Source: Petrosia ficiformis (Eukaryota > Porifera > Demospongiae > Haplosclerida > Petrosiidae). From it: a DNA stretch of 64,000 bases. Under the pieces are notes generated by a model. The model was not told the DNA's origin, ran no database searches, and worked only from the letters and a program-made list of their open reading frames with translations. The position numbers and the translations under genes were made by a program. Positions 25,777-37,069 of this stretch are shown here, one piece after another. How positions within the stretch are numbered: the stretch's first letter is position 1; every line of letters begins with the position of its first letter. Location of the stretch: NCBI GenBank assembly GCA_947044365.1, contig OX345636.1, positions 7,894,001 through 7,958,000 on the forward strand, written 5' to 3'.

Positions 25777-25815
<39 letters not shown>
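25655..25815. repeat. Dispersed repeat with (TC)n, partner of 41645-41805
   Basis: Starts ATGTCATCTTCTGAGTGTAG, continues CCAGGGAAAACAT, and ends in a CT microsatellite (25777-25812). The same order is present at 41645-41805. The next 100 bases (TTGAAGATTGGTTTT, GCCATGTCCTCACTGTT) recur at 28455-28560. Confidence 0.6.
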
Positions 25816-26989
25816 TTATTCTTTTTGAAGATTGGTTTTGAGGTGGTTGTCCTAGAATCCTTGTTGGTGCCATGTCCTCACTGTTTTAATTGCTTAACTC
25901 CTGGACCCATGTGGGCGGCATGACCAATTGTGGAACACGTGGTTAGCCGGTATTTAGTAATATTGTTGTAATTTTCTTTTGTCGTGACCGATATCAAAAT
26001 TGCCAATTATTTGAATGACTGTACAATATTACACTTAAATTGTGATAGGTTTAGAATGTACTACACCTGACATGTACTATGCTTAGAACATACTACGCTT
26101 GCCTAGCTTAAATCGTGGAAGATGGTATTAAGCTAGTATAAATAATTATACTAATAGTATTATTATTATTATTATTATATGGACACTGGATGAGTGGGGA
26201 GAGTTGGCTACCCATCAAAGATCATTAACCCAACATTCCCAGTTCTCAAGACTGGACATTCAGTGTTCCATTTTTACTTCGCAATTTCTAAGCCATTGTG
26301 GTTGCTCATTTTCTAAGCCATTGTGGCTGATTATTATTTTTCTGAGTTGCTGTAATACATTCTAAGCCCTTTGCGCCTCTGCTTAGTGAATATTGTAAGC
26401 CATTGTGGCTGCTGGTTTGTTAGTAATTTGTCTACACCTATTGCTGGCATGCTAGGCACATGAATTTTCATGTACACATAATGTTTCTAAACCATTCTAA
26501 ATTTTTAATATATACATGTACATGCATACATGTACATGTATGTATATTTTGTATGTGGATGTACATGTGATGTGCAGTGTTGTCCCCAGAGTAATAACTA
26601 TTACATAATAAATTGTGGGTGTGGTTAATTTATACTAGTGCTGTACATAACCAGGCTGTTATGCTGGAAAGCACAGCTAGTGCAGTTAGTAATACTGTTG
26701 GGCTTGAAGCTTCCTTTAGTACTATTATGAAATGGACAATATTATAAAGTTACATATCATAGTAATAAATGACCACCTTATTTAAAAATATTTCTGGGAA
26801 GAATCCTCATGATGTGATATGTGTTGTTTCCTCTGTGCTTGCTCACTCAGTACATAATTTTCCATGTACTTGTACATGTAGTTGTATACTATTTGCTGTG
26901 ACTTCACCTTATATCAGACATGAATTAGAATTTGTATAACTTTGCTCTCTTTTCTTAGCTGCATGTTTATGCAATGTGTATGCTATTAC

Positions 26990-27462
26990 AAACGAGCGCC
27001 GTCAGGACGGGACCCTCGCCTACGTGGCAAGGTAATACAAACTATAATTTTTTTCGAAATTTAATATGCCAAAAGATTATAATTATCATTGCTCATTTGT
27101 ATGGTCATATAATAATGAAAATGTTTACTTCAGATAGTTTAGTTTGTGTATAAAACATATTAAGTTATAAAACCGCACTGGCATGTTAGTTTTTATAATA
27201 ATATTATAATAGATATATATATACATATATGTCATGATATGGCGAAACATCAAAGTAAACCACAGGGATATATATATGATATAGCACTGCGGTCAGATAT
27301 AGCACCTGCCGTCGAAACAGACTACAAGAAAACAACACTTACCTTCTCCAAAGTGCCGACAAAAAGGTAGGAGAAGCGTGAGACATCAACAAAGGTTTCG
27401 CTGTATCATGACATATATTGGTTATGTCTCATGCTGTGACATAACCTATACATATATATATA

Positions 27463-27501
<39 letters not shown>

Positions 27502-28069
27502 TATATAAACTAACATGTCACTACTTATTACTTTATAACTGAAAGATTTTAGTATCATTATACTAGTCTCTTCCTTGTCTATACTATAAGTCTTACATTT
27601 TAGTCTCTGTATTATCTGAAAGAAGAAAGAAAGATCCTCAATTCGTCTTGTGAAATATTCCACAAAGACAGCATAGACAGGTCCTCAAAACTGCTGACGT
27701 TCGAGTAACGTGCACAGCACATGACTTTGAAAATTTGAAATAGGCGGAGTTTGAAAGTAATGGAGAATGCTTGGAGCCAGTACTCGATGTTGTAGCAACC
27801 ACTACCAAATTTTGTTTGCTTTTATTTAGTGCTTTGCTAGCGATAGTCATGATACAGGAGTAGTTATGTTTTGATGTGTCCAGATGCCTCCACGAGTCTT
27901 CTCAAGTCTGGAAACAGTAATCGTGAGTTATAAACATTGTGATAACTTTATAACCGAAAGGTTTAAGAAGAATTCCTACGTACGTTATTTTTTTTTCCTT
28001 GTATAATTTGAAGTCTACCAGTACCCCTTTTGAAATGTCAATGTTTTTATTTTTCCAGAAAAATTGCTA

Positions 28070-28103
<34 letters not shown>

Positions 28104-28150
28104 AGACAAAACGATTACCGTACCCTTCCGCCTATGCTACGCGGAGAGGG
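26990..28150. mobile_element. Paired repeat element, copy 2, with nested MITE
   Basis: Ends ACGAGCGCCGTCAGGACGGG and CCTTCCGCCTATGCTACGCG match copy 1 at 16580-17480, and most of the body aligns. It is longer because a TIR element (27228-27415), a TA microsatellite (27448-27497) and a CA microsatellite (28070-28095) lie inside. Confidence 0.65.
27228..27415. mobile_element. Small MITE with TGTCATGATA ends
   Basis: TGTCATGATATGGCGAAAC at the left is matched in reverse by GTTTCGCTGTATCATGACA at the right. About 188 bp, inserted in a TA-rich part of the larger element and absent from the sister copy at 16580-17480. Confidence 0.75.
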
Positions 28151-28225
28151 TAATAATAACAGATTCATTCCTCAATCCCAAAGGATGGGCTATGATGTTT
28201 AATAAAACATGTTGAAAGACCATAT

Positions 28226-28330
28226 CAGAGAGTATGGTAGTGCTCTCTGTATAGGGATGGCATGGAAAACATTGGCCAACATGCAAGGTCAGGATACATA
28301 GATGGTGCCTGAGAAGCAAAATTAAATTAA
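28226..28330. repeat. Solo end fragment of the palindromic element
   Basis: TATCAGAGAGTATGGTAGTG and TAGGGATGGCA match the outer ends of the large palindrome at 47103-49632. This suggests a mobile family with that terminus. Confidence 0.55.
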
Positions 28331-28349
28331 CAAGTTCCACCTAATAACT

Positions 28350-29010
28350 GTAGCATTCAACATCTTTTCTTCAGTATAATAATGCGTATGTTACTTTGTT
28401 TCTGTCGATTTCCACCATTATTAGTCTCTCTACCTCTCTTTCTCTCTCTAGGTTGTTGATCATATAAATGTTCTTGTTGAAGATTGATTTTCAGTTGTTC
28501 AACCTAGAATCTTTGTTGTGCCATGTCCTCACTGTTCTAATAGCTTACCTTCTGGACCTATACCTTTGTTACAATCTTCTCCCAAGCTTCACCCTTCAAA
28601 TGAAGACCAAGGTAATATTATTATTTTATTGTGCTCTACTATAATCTGGAACTTGCCTTCATAAAGGATGAAGGCAAGGTCTCTTGTATATGAACATACA
28701 TGTAATGTTGCAATTATTTACATGTACATGTAATTTTATAAACTTACTTCATTTAGTCATATTTGGTTGGTTGATATTAAGCATCACTTAAAGTACATTA
28801 TGTAAATACGTGTTGAGATATGCTATAAGCTTTTTTAGAGCACACCTCAAATGTTGCAACTATTATAATGTGTGAGAGTAAGGTGCTTTAACTCATTTAT
28901 AGGGATGCATACATGATTACCAAGTTTTCACATAACATACACAATGTACATATTCAATACAGGAAATACAAAACTGTCAGACCTTTCATACACAAACACA
29001 TTCTACTGTT
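28350..29010. other. Spacer upstream of the pogo-like element
   Basis: Contains a repeat shared with 25815-25915. No gene seen. Confidence 0.4.
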
Positions 29011-29302
29011 CTGTATATACATTGTATAATACTGTACTATACTAAACAATACTGTGTTGTACTGTACTATATCATGTTGCACTATACTGTACTATATCAT
29101 GTTGCACTATACTGTACTACCGTAATTCGTTAAAATTTCGTACTATAAAGATTTTCGTATTTCGCTTGTAGTACGAAAATATTTATAACGAATAATTTTC
29201 AATAACGAAAAATTATAAGTATTAAAACGTTTACGGTATGAAAATAACACTAGTGTTGCACGTGTTTATATCAGATCGAAGACTGTGAGCAGTTAAAGGA
29301 AG

Positions 29303-30809
29303 ATGCCTTTGGATATTCGCCAGTTTTTCAAGTCCAGGCATGGGCTACCAGATCCAAATGGGTCTTTATCAGGTGATATATCATCAGCAGTTATTGCTTC
29401 AGCTAATGCTGAAGTTGAAAAACTTATGAATGACGACTGTATCAAAAAGAACGTTCGTGGCCCCTACAAAAAGTACAGTGCGAAAGACCGAGCAGAAATA
29501 GGAAAATATGCTAGTCAACACGGTTTGACAGCAGCTGCTGGTCACTTTTCAAGGAAGCTTGGTGTAAACATGAGCAAGTCTACCATTCAGTCCATTAAGA
29601 AATCATACTTAGATGGTGTAAGGGAGAAAAGGGCTAGGGAGGATGAAGATCTGACACTTCTTCCTGGTAAAAAACGTGGGCGACATCTTTTGCTCGGAGA
29701 TGAACTAGATAAGCAAGTACAAATGTATTTGAAGAGAGTCCGAGATGGAGGAGGTGTGGTTTCTGCGAGAATTGCATTGGCAGCTGCTAGGGGAATGCTC
29801 CTCTCGTTTGATAAATTCAAATTAGTAGAATATGGTGGACACATTGACTTAAACATATATTGGGCATATGGTTTGCTTGAGCGAATGAAGTTTGTAAAAA
29901 GAAAAGCCACAACTGCAAAAAGTAAATATACTGTTGAAAAGTTTGCTGAAGTGAAGGAATCATTTTTGAATGATGTTAATGCCTCCAGAGTTGATTCTTA
30001 ATTAGGATCAGACTGGGATTAGAATACTCCCATCATCTGCCTGGACTATGGACAAACAAGGTGTCAAGCGAGTGGAGGTTGCAGGAGCTAATGACAAGCG
30101 TCTAATCACTGCCATATATTGTGGCTCTCTTACAGGTGATTTCCTACCCTTACAAGTGATTTATCAAGGGAAAACTCCTCGCTGTCACCCTCGGTTCCAG
30201 TTCCCAAGTGACTGGGATATCACACATGCACCAAAGCACTGGTCAACAGAGGAAACGATGGTTCAATACATTCACAACATCATCATTCCCTATGTGGAAA
30301 GCAAACGTGAAACACTTGGAGAAAGGAAGCCTGCTTTGGTTATCATTGATAATTTCAAGGGACAGATGACTACTCAGATAAATCAACTTCTGGAGGAAAA
30401 TGATATCCACGTTTGCCCACTACCTCCTAATACAACTGATCTGCTCCAACCTATGGACATTTCTGTTAACAAACTGGCGAAAGACTTTATGAAAAGGAAA
30501 TTTGAGGAGTGGTATTCTAATCAAATTAGCAAGCAGCTAGAGGGTGAAGATATGGAGACAGCTGAGCTAACCCCAGTTGACTTGAGTATGCCTATATTAA
30601 AAGAGTTGGGAGCTAAATGGTGGGTGGAGATGGCCGAATACATTGCTGATAATCCTCAGTTCATTGTAAATGGTTTTGTTCGGGCTGGTATCGCAGGAGC
30701 TTTGGATGGTAAGGAACAAGAAAGTGATAGAAGTGACACAGGTGATTCTGAAGATGATGAGACTGATGAAGAATCTGAAATTGAAGTTAGCTCAGATGAG
30801 GAAGTCTAG
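29303..30809 (+). pseudogene. Pogo-like transposase, frameshifted
   Basis: The N-terminal frame (29303-30001, 232 codons, ATG start) has a Psq/HTH-like region (about residues 50-100, RGPYKKYS...AAAGHFSRKLGV) and a CENP-B/Tc5-type DNA-binding region (about 125-220). The DDE_1 catalytic part continues in the +1 frame from 29982 (PPELILN) to 30809. It includes DQTGIR with the first catalytic Asp, VIIDNFKGQ with the second, and LPPNTTDLLQPMD with the third, then an acidic tail. Between the parts there is a deletion or frameshift near 29975, and an in-frame TAG at 30003-30005 where the family has Trp (N-W-D-Q-T-G). All three acidic residues survive, but the product cannot be made as one chain. Confidence 0.9.
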
Positions 30810-31008
30810 TACACATTCACCCATTATTTTAATTACTGCACATTCATTTAACAATATTATTTATTACATACCCATTCAATGATTTTAATTTTAATAAATA
30901 TTAAAATATCATAATTACACACTTATTCGCATTTATTATTCTTACAATAGCAATTGCTACTGGTATTAAAAAGGTTGAAAGTGAGATTATTATATAGACA
31001 TATCTAGT

Positions 31009-31356
31009 CTATTTTTTAAACCACTTCTTCAGCTTCTGTATTTCTTTGGGTTCAGACTTGAATGTCAGGATACAAGGAATTTCTAGCCCTCCCTGAGGCA
31101 GATCCACAGAATATTTCCTACTTCCTATAACTCTACAGTGTATACTTCCTCCTCTCCTCACAAAAAGGGAGCAAATTTTAGAACTTTTTTTAGGTAAGTG
31201 TCCTATCACCGTATCATCCTTCATTACAGCTACAGCGTATCGATCTTTCTCATTGTTTATCTCCCTCTTACATGGTAGAACTTCTCCGACAGCTGCCTGC
31301 CATACAGCTTTGTATATATGATAGCCTCGAATGCAACTAGACCTCTCGAACTCCAT
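31009..31356 (-). CDS. HIRAN-like protein carried by the transposon
   Basis: 115 codons from ATG at 31356 to TAA at 31009; an in-frame GTG six bases upstream is not needed. The sequence shows the HIRAN pattern: GEVLPCKREINNEKDRYAVAV, where RE-x-(N)-N-x-x-D-x-x-A-V-A-V matches REPxNPYDxNAIAV, followed by VIGHLPKK, matching IGYLP. HIRAN domains, known from HLTF/Rad5-type proteins, bind 3' ends of single-stranded DNA. The ORF lies fully inside the transposon, about 155 bp from its right end and convergent with the transposase. A Lys-rich C-terminus (KLKKWFKK) ends the protein. Unlike the transposase it has no breaks. Function in transposition is inference. Confidence 0.75.
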   Translation of the reverse strand: MEFERSSCIRGYHIYKAVWQAAVGEVLPCKREINNEKDRYAVAVMKDDTVIGHLPKKSSKICSLFVRRGGSIHCRVIGSRKYSVDLPQGGLEIPCILTFKSEPKEIQKLKKWFKK

Positions 31357-31715
31357 ACTCACTTACGCACGTGTCTCACGTGTTGTTCTAATTATTCGTT
31401 AAAGAAAAAAAATTCACATTAAATATTTTTCGTACAGAGCATTATGTACGAAAATTTCTCATACGAAAAAAGTTATTACGAATTATTTTAGAATCTAAAA
31501 TTTCCCAAATTACGGTATATCATGTTGCACTATACTGTACTATATCATGTTGCACTATACTGTACTATACTTATTATAGTGTCCTCTTTTTACATGTACA
31601 TGTTCATATCATATACATGTAGTCTAATACACCGCTCATTTTACATTTATATGTACACATTATATAATACACACCTCATTGTACATTTACATGTACATAC
31701 TGTACATCAAACATC

Positions 31716-32176
31716 TGTATAGTATATGTAAATATAAAATGAGGGGTGTATTAGACTATATGATATGTACATGGTAATGTAAAATGAGGGGTGTATTAGA
31801 CTATATGATATGTACATGTAAATGTAAAATGAGGGGTGTATTAGACTACAATGATGATATGTACATGTAAATGTAAAATGAAGGGTGTATTAGACTATAT
31901 GATAGGTACATGTAAATGTAAAATGAGGGGTGTATTAGACTATATGATATGTACATGTAAATGTAAAATGAGGGGTGTATTAGACTATATGATATGTACA
32001 TGTAAATGTAAAATGAGGGGTGTATTAGACTATATGATATGTACATGTAAATGTAAAATGAGGGGTGTATTACACTATATGATATATGTACCTGTAAATG
32101 TAAATGAGGGGTGTAGTACACTATATGATAGGTACCTGTAAATGTAAATGAAGCGTGTATTACACTATATGATGTG
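31716..32176. repeat. 45-bp tandem repeat, about ten copies
   Basis: AAATGAGGGGTGTATTAGAC recurs about every 45 bases. Since 45 is divisible by three and the unit lacks stops in a frame of each strand, long repetitive frames appear on both strands (31846-32121 minus, 31851-32141 plus). They are not considered genes. Confidence 0.92.
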
Positions 32177-32179
32177 TAC

Positions 32180-32990
32180 TAGTGCTGACCAAGGGTACTT
32201 GAATACCTAAATACCCAACTTTAAATTCATTACCCAGATCCAAAATCATTACCCAAGGGTATTATGGGAACTGTACAGTAACTTATAAAGCAGATAATGA
32301 GTAAATACTGAATAATCAAAATGTGAGTAAATGATAAGTACTTAATTAACCAGACTAGTCTTCTTTCTTCATGTGTGTGTGTGCATGAGTGTGTGTATGT
32401 GTGTCTGTGTGTTTGTATATTTCTGTGTTTGCAAAATGAAACTGAAATTTATTGTATCTACTGGCCAACTTCAGATTATATAAGGATCAAAAATAACAGG
32501 AGGTTTTATTGACATTTATTGACATACATGTACATGTACACTGTACATTGTTCTTAGTTTACATGTACATGTGTCGTCCATACAGTCATAAATATTGTAT
32601 CCTTCAATCACTACATGTTTATCATGTACATGTACATGTCCATTTCTCTGCTATTCTTCCTTTCTCTCAGATTGTAATACTCACTCATGATTTAAAAGCT
32701 AATTTAAGGGATACATGTACCTTAGAGAACCTCATAAAGTAAGTTTTTTACATAATTATACATGAACTCATATACATGCGCATCAGTGTCCTGCCCAGGA
32801 TATTTAGAGTGATGGTTGGATTGTAACTTGCATTTAGTGCTGTTTACACAGTATATACTAGTGAATACTATCTGAATAGTCTACATTGTACATGTATATG
32901 GGTATTTATCTGAGAGGTGGTTAATTCATCTGAGTGGTGGTTAATTTATACAGAGTGGTAGATGTTCCTGACCAGTGTTGACTAATGCGA
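32180..32990. other. Spacer, no gene seen
   Basis: Contains a degenerate TG microsatellite (about 32373-32412) and many TACATGTA words. There is no coding signal. Confidence 0.45.
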
Positions 32991-33004
32991 GCAGAGCACT
33001 GGTA

Positions 33005-33325
33005 CATGTATATCCATTCATAATTTTATATACATGTATACAATACTTGTATATGTACATGTATATAATACATGTACATAATACTTGTATATGTATATAA
33101 TACATGTACATGATACTTGTATTTGTATATAATACATGTACATGATACTTGTATGTGTATATAATACATGTACATGATACTTGTATATGTATATAATACA
33201 TGTACATAATACTTGTATATGTATATAATACATGTATATAATACATGTATATAATACATGGATGTGTATATAATACATGTACATGATCTTGTATGTATAT
33301 AATACATGTACATGTACATTTACAT
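33005..33325. repeat. About 33-bp tandem repeat
   Basis: Variants of TGTATATAATACATGTACATGATACT repeat irregularly (stated here as the core ATAATACATGTACATGATAC). All three minus frames are open through it, giving Tyr/His/Ile/Thr-rich artefact peptides. Confidence 0.85.
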
Positions 33326-33329
33326 GTAT

Positions 33330-34150
33330 ATGATAATGTCTAGTAAATGGCCATTTTCTAGTCATTCTTCTAGTCAAATGCAATTTTGTTCAACTTTATT
33401 TTTACTGACAAAAGTCACAACTTGCTGGTTCAATATTGTTTTGTGTACATGTTTCAGCTTGACACTTTCAAAAACTATTTCAAGTACTACTTTCTGTACA
33501 AAATATACATGTACATGTGTATTTACGTCTTCTAGACATTAGAGATAGTTGACCTCTGTGTAGGTTTGTATTGAGACAGGAGAGCAAAAGGTGATTGCAT
33601 TAGAAAGGAAGGAGGTATGTTGTACATGTACATGTATGTGTGTATGATAGTCAAATTTTAATTAATAAATGACCACACCCATATGTGATAGACTATTTAT
33701 GCATTATTTGTTAAGCTTCTCTTTAAATTTAAATGATGGTTATTCTGTATAGTTAGTAGTAAAATGTACCATTGTGGTAGTACACATTATAATCATTAGA
33801 CTAAGATAACAAATATAACCTCATTATTCCAGTAACATGATGACAATATTAACTACTCATTTAGATTGTAAGTACATATACAAAATATATGTATTCTCAT
33901 TTGAGTAGGTGTGGCAATTAAGATTAAATTTACATGTGCATGTAGATCAGTGTTTTCCCTAGAAGATGTACATGCAAATTCATGTGCCTATATAGCATGC
34001 TAGCAATAGGCATAGACAAACACACACAACAAACAAACAAGCAGACACAATGGCTTCATTAAGCACAGCCACAAAGGCTTAGAAAATATTATATAGACAA
34101 TCAGCAACAATCAGCAGCCATAACTTTATTTGTTTTGTAATCGGCAGGAA
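33330..34150. other. Spacer, no gene seen
   Basis: Contains one copy of the dispersed AGCATGCTAGCAATAGGCAT repeat (33965-34110). Nothing else is notable. Confidence 0.4.
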
Positions 34151-34568
34151 GACATTTAACCCTTAGAGGACTGATGTCACATATATGTGACATTTGACCC
34201 CTACATGGTTTGGAGTGTGTTGCTAGTATTACAAAGCACTTGAAATGTTTGTAATTGTTGTCAGGCATAAGCCCATGAAAATGACTAAAAGAGTTGATGG
34301 TTTTTTGGCTGCCCTTTGGCCAAAATATCGAGTACAGGGAGAATTGTAGAGGGGGTACCCCCTCCCATCCACGCAATTTGGGGTTTCAGTGACCCCACCC
34401 ACGCAATCTGGCGGGTAGGTAAAACAATTTACTTGCTGTAAAACCCGAAATTGTGGGTTTAGCTGGTGCCAACATACAAATGGGTCGTTTTGTTTGCCCC
34501 AGTTGCAGTCAAAAAAGGGAGAACACTGCATTTGAATTAGTCCTATGAAGCACTTGGGGACTTTCGAG

Positions 34569-34906
34569 CAGGGTTCTCGCCAGAAATTTATGTAAGAAGG
34601 GTACGCGCGGAATTTTTTTAGCTTATAATTAATCATTCATGGACATGCCCACTAAGTTTGACCACGTGAGTTTCATTTACGTGTCAAGATGCCTCCTATA
34701 AAGAAAACGAGGATAGATGTCAGTCAGAAGACTCTAGGCTATGATAGCTATCAACTACAGCTTCAAACAGCTAGCGGTAAACAAACTATTGTATATTAAT
34801 ATAAAGTTCAAGAAGGGTACAATGGGGATTTTGAGCCTTCAAGAAGGGTACTTTTCATGTTAAGAAGGGTTCTGTACCCTTCAAAAAAAGCCTAACGAGA
34901 ACCCTG
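34569..34906. mobile_element. hAT-like element nested in the TTAA element
   Basis: Ends CAGGGTTCTCG and CGAGAACCCTG are perfect inverted repeats, flanked by the 8-bp duplication CTTTCGAG (34561-34568, 34907-34914). Both are diagnostic of hAT. The 338-bp body contains AAGAAGGGTAC-type subterminal repeats and a short exon-like ORF. It must be younger than the host element. Confidence 0.92.
34689..34776 (+). other. Exon-like ORF start inside the hAT-like element
   Basis: ATG opens a lysine-rich start (MPPIKKTRIDVSQKTLGYDS) of 29 codons, followed at 34777 by GGTAAAC, a plausible donor. It looks like the first exon of a lost transposase or captured gene. Unspliced it stops a few codons later. Confidence 0.35.
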
Positions 34907-35074
34907 CTTTCGAGTTCCGTTTAGCAAGTTAGTAGAAGTAGTACTCCATGTCAGAAAAGGAGCCAAGTAGGGGGTAGAGAAAATGAACGGTGGCCAAAAT
35001 ATATGCAGCAGAGACGACGGTGTTGGAAATGGAAACATTTTGAGAAACAGGCTCAGTCCTCTAAGGGTTAAATA

Positions 35075-35585
35075 CTTATATGTAGATATATTGAACCTAA
35101 ATCCCACAATACAAGTAAACTGTGTAGTTACAAATTGAGTCAATGATGTGTTACATGTACATGTACATGTATATGAAACAATATTTGTATTATTTATATA
35201 ATACATTTCTATACACATTACATTTCAGTATGACTGGCATGATTTTGTGGTATGTGACACCATTAACTTGAGAGAAGATGAAGCTGATAAGGAACTTGTA
35301 CATGTAGGTTACTTCAAAATAGTTGTATACTATCAGACTCTGTGTTAATAATACATGTATATACATGTACATGTAGGTTAAATAGTTGTATACTATCAGA
35401 CTCTGTAATAATAATACATGTATATACATGTACAGTATTTGTATTAGCTAAATACATGTATGTGTACATGTAGAGGTATGTGAGATTGACAATTTGATAT
35501 CGTTATGATATATTATTTAAATGATCACCATAATAACTAGATATTATCCAATCATGTGTTCCACACCAAAAATATCTTGTAGGTA
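35075..35585. other. Spacer with short duplications
   Basis: TTAAATAGTTGTATACTATCAGACTCTG-like segments occur twice (about 35310-35350 and 35380-35410), next to TACATGTA clusters. No gene seen. Confidence 0.45.
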
Positions 35586-35587
35586 TC

Positions 35588-37063
35588 AAACAGTACCCGA
35601 AACACTATCAACAACTCATTCAGACTACTACAATACTAGATCTATCTAACAGTACCTGAAACACTATCAACAACTCATCCAGACAACTACAAAACTAGAT
35701 CTATCAAACAGTACCTGAAACACTATCAACAACTCATTCAGACTACTACAATACTAGATCTATCAAACAGTACCTGAAACACTATCAACAACTCATTCAG
35801 ACTACTACAATACTAGATCTATCAAACAGTACCTGAAACACTATCAACAACTCATTCAGACTACTACAATACTAGATCTATCAAACAGTACCTGAAACAC
35901 TATCAACAACTCATCCAGACAACTACAAAACTAGATCTATCAAACAGTACCTGAAACACTATCAACAACTCATTCAGACTACTACAATACTAGATCTATC
36001 AAACAGTACCTGAAACACTATCAACAACTCATTCAGACTACTACAATACTAGATCTATCAAACAGTACCTGAAACACTATCAACAACTCATTCAGACTAC
36101 TACAATACTAGATCTATCAAACAGTACCTGAAACACTATCAACAACTCATTCAGACTACTACAATACTAGATCTATCAAACAGTACCTGAAACACTATCA
36201 ACAACTCATTCAGACTACTACAATACTAGATCTATCAAACAGTACCTGAAACACTATCAACAACTCATCCAGACAACTACAAAACTAGATCTATCAAACA
36301 GTACCTGAAACACTATCAACAACTCATTCAGACTACTACAATACTAGATCTATCAAACAGTACCTGAAACACTATCAACAACTCATTCAGACTACTACAA
36401 TACTAGATCTATCAAACAGTACCTGAAACACTATCAACAACTCATTCAGACTACTACAATACTAGATCTATCAAACAGTACCTGAAACACTATCAACAAC
36501 TCATTCAGACTACTACAATACTAGATCTATCAAACAGTACCTGAAACACTATCAACAACTCATCCAGACAACTACAAAACTAGATCTATCAAACAGTACC
36601 TGAAACACTATCAACAACTCATTCAGACTACTACAATACTAGATCTATCAAACAGTACCTGAAACACTATCAACAACTCATCCAGACAACTACAAAACTA
36701 GATCTATCAAACAGTACCTGAAACACTATCAACAACTCATTCAGACTACTACAATACTAGATCTATCAAACAGTACCTGAAACACTATCAACAACTCATT
36801 CAGACTACTACAATACTAGATCTATCAAACAGTACCTGAAACACTATCAACAACTCATTCAGACTACTACAATACTAGATCTATCAAACAGTACCTGAAA
36901 CACTATCAACAACTCATTCAGACTACTACAATACTAGATCTATCAAACAGTACCTGAAACACTATCAACAACTCATTCAGACTACTACAATACTAGATCT
37001 ATCAAACAGTACCTGAAACACTATCAACAACTCATCCAGACAACTACAAAACTAGATCTATCT
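35588..37063. repeat. 59-bp satellite, 25 units of two types
   Basis: The unit begins ACAGTACCTGAAACACTATC and repeats every 59 bases for 25 units. Two versions differ at linked sites: type A has CATTCAGACTACTACAATAC (19 units) and type B has CATCCAGACAACTACAAAAC (6 units). Read left to right, the order is A B AAA B AAAAA B AAAA B A B AAAAA B. Units of one type are nearly identical. Confidence 0.95.
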
Positions 37064-37069
37064 AAAAAC

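Larger units (their letters stand above)
29120..31515. mobile_element. Pogo/Tigger-like DNA transposon
   Basis: The element starts CCGTAATT and ends AATTACGG and is flanked by TA on both sides (29118-29119, 31516-31517). Both termini are rich in TTCGTA / TACGAA words that form imperfect TIRs over roughly 100 bases. The flanks are the same simple 25-bp repeat (TATCATGTTGCACTATACTG), so the empty site can be read directly. It carries a broken transposase on the plus strand and an intact HIRAN-like ORF on the minus strand, arranged tail to tail. TA target and DDE_1 transposase place it in the Tc1/mariner/pogo superfamily. Length 2396 bp. Confidence 0.92.
34160..35067. mobile_element. TTAA-type (piggyBac-like) element with nested hAT
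   Basis: Left end CCCTTAGAGGACTGA preceded by TTAA (34156-34159); right end TCAGTCCTCTAAGGG followed by TTAA (35068-35071). A TTAA target with CCC ends is the piggyBac signature. No transposase is present. After removing the nested 346-bp insertion (element plus target copy) it is about 560 bp. Other copies lie at 5541-5956 and 10149-10680. Minus-strand frames (34101-34636) are repeat-derived. Confidence 0.85.

Noticed and set aside
29587..29910. Minus-strand 107-codon ORF inside the transposon
   Set aside because: Antisense shadow of the transposase DNA-binding region.
33018..33383. Overlapping minus-strand ORFs rich in Tyr, Ile and His
   Set aside because: They lie in a 33-bp tandem repeat and are open in several frames at once.
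34101..34636. Minus-strand ORFs resembling a small Cys-rich protein
   Set aside because: They lie within the TTAA-type MITE and the nested hAT end. The related copy at 5671-5859 shares the sequence only as repeat DNA.
35588..37063. CRISPR array
   Set aside because: The 59-bp units are contiguous without unique spacers, the genome is eukaryotic, and no cas-like gene is present.
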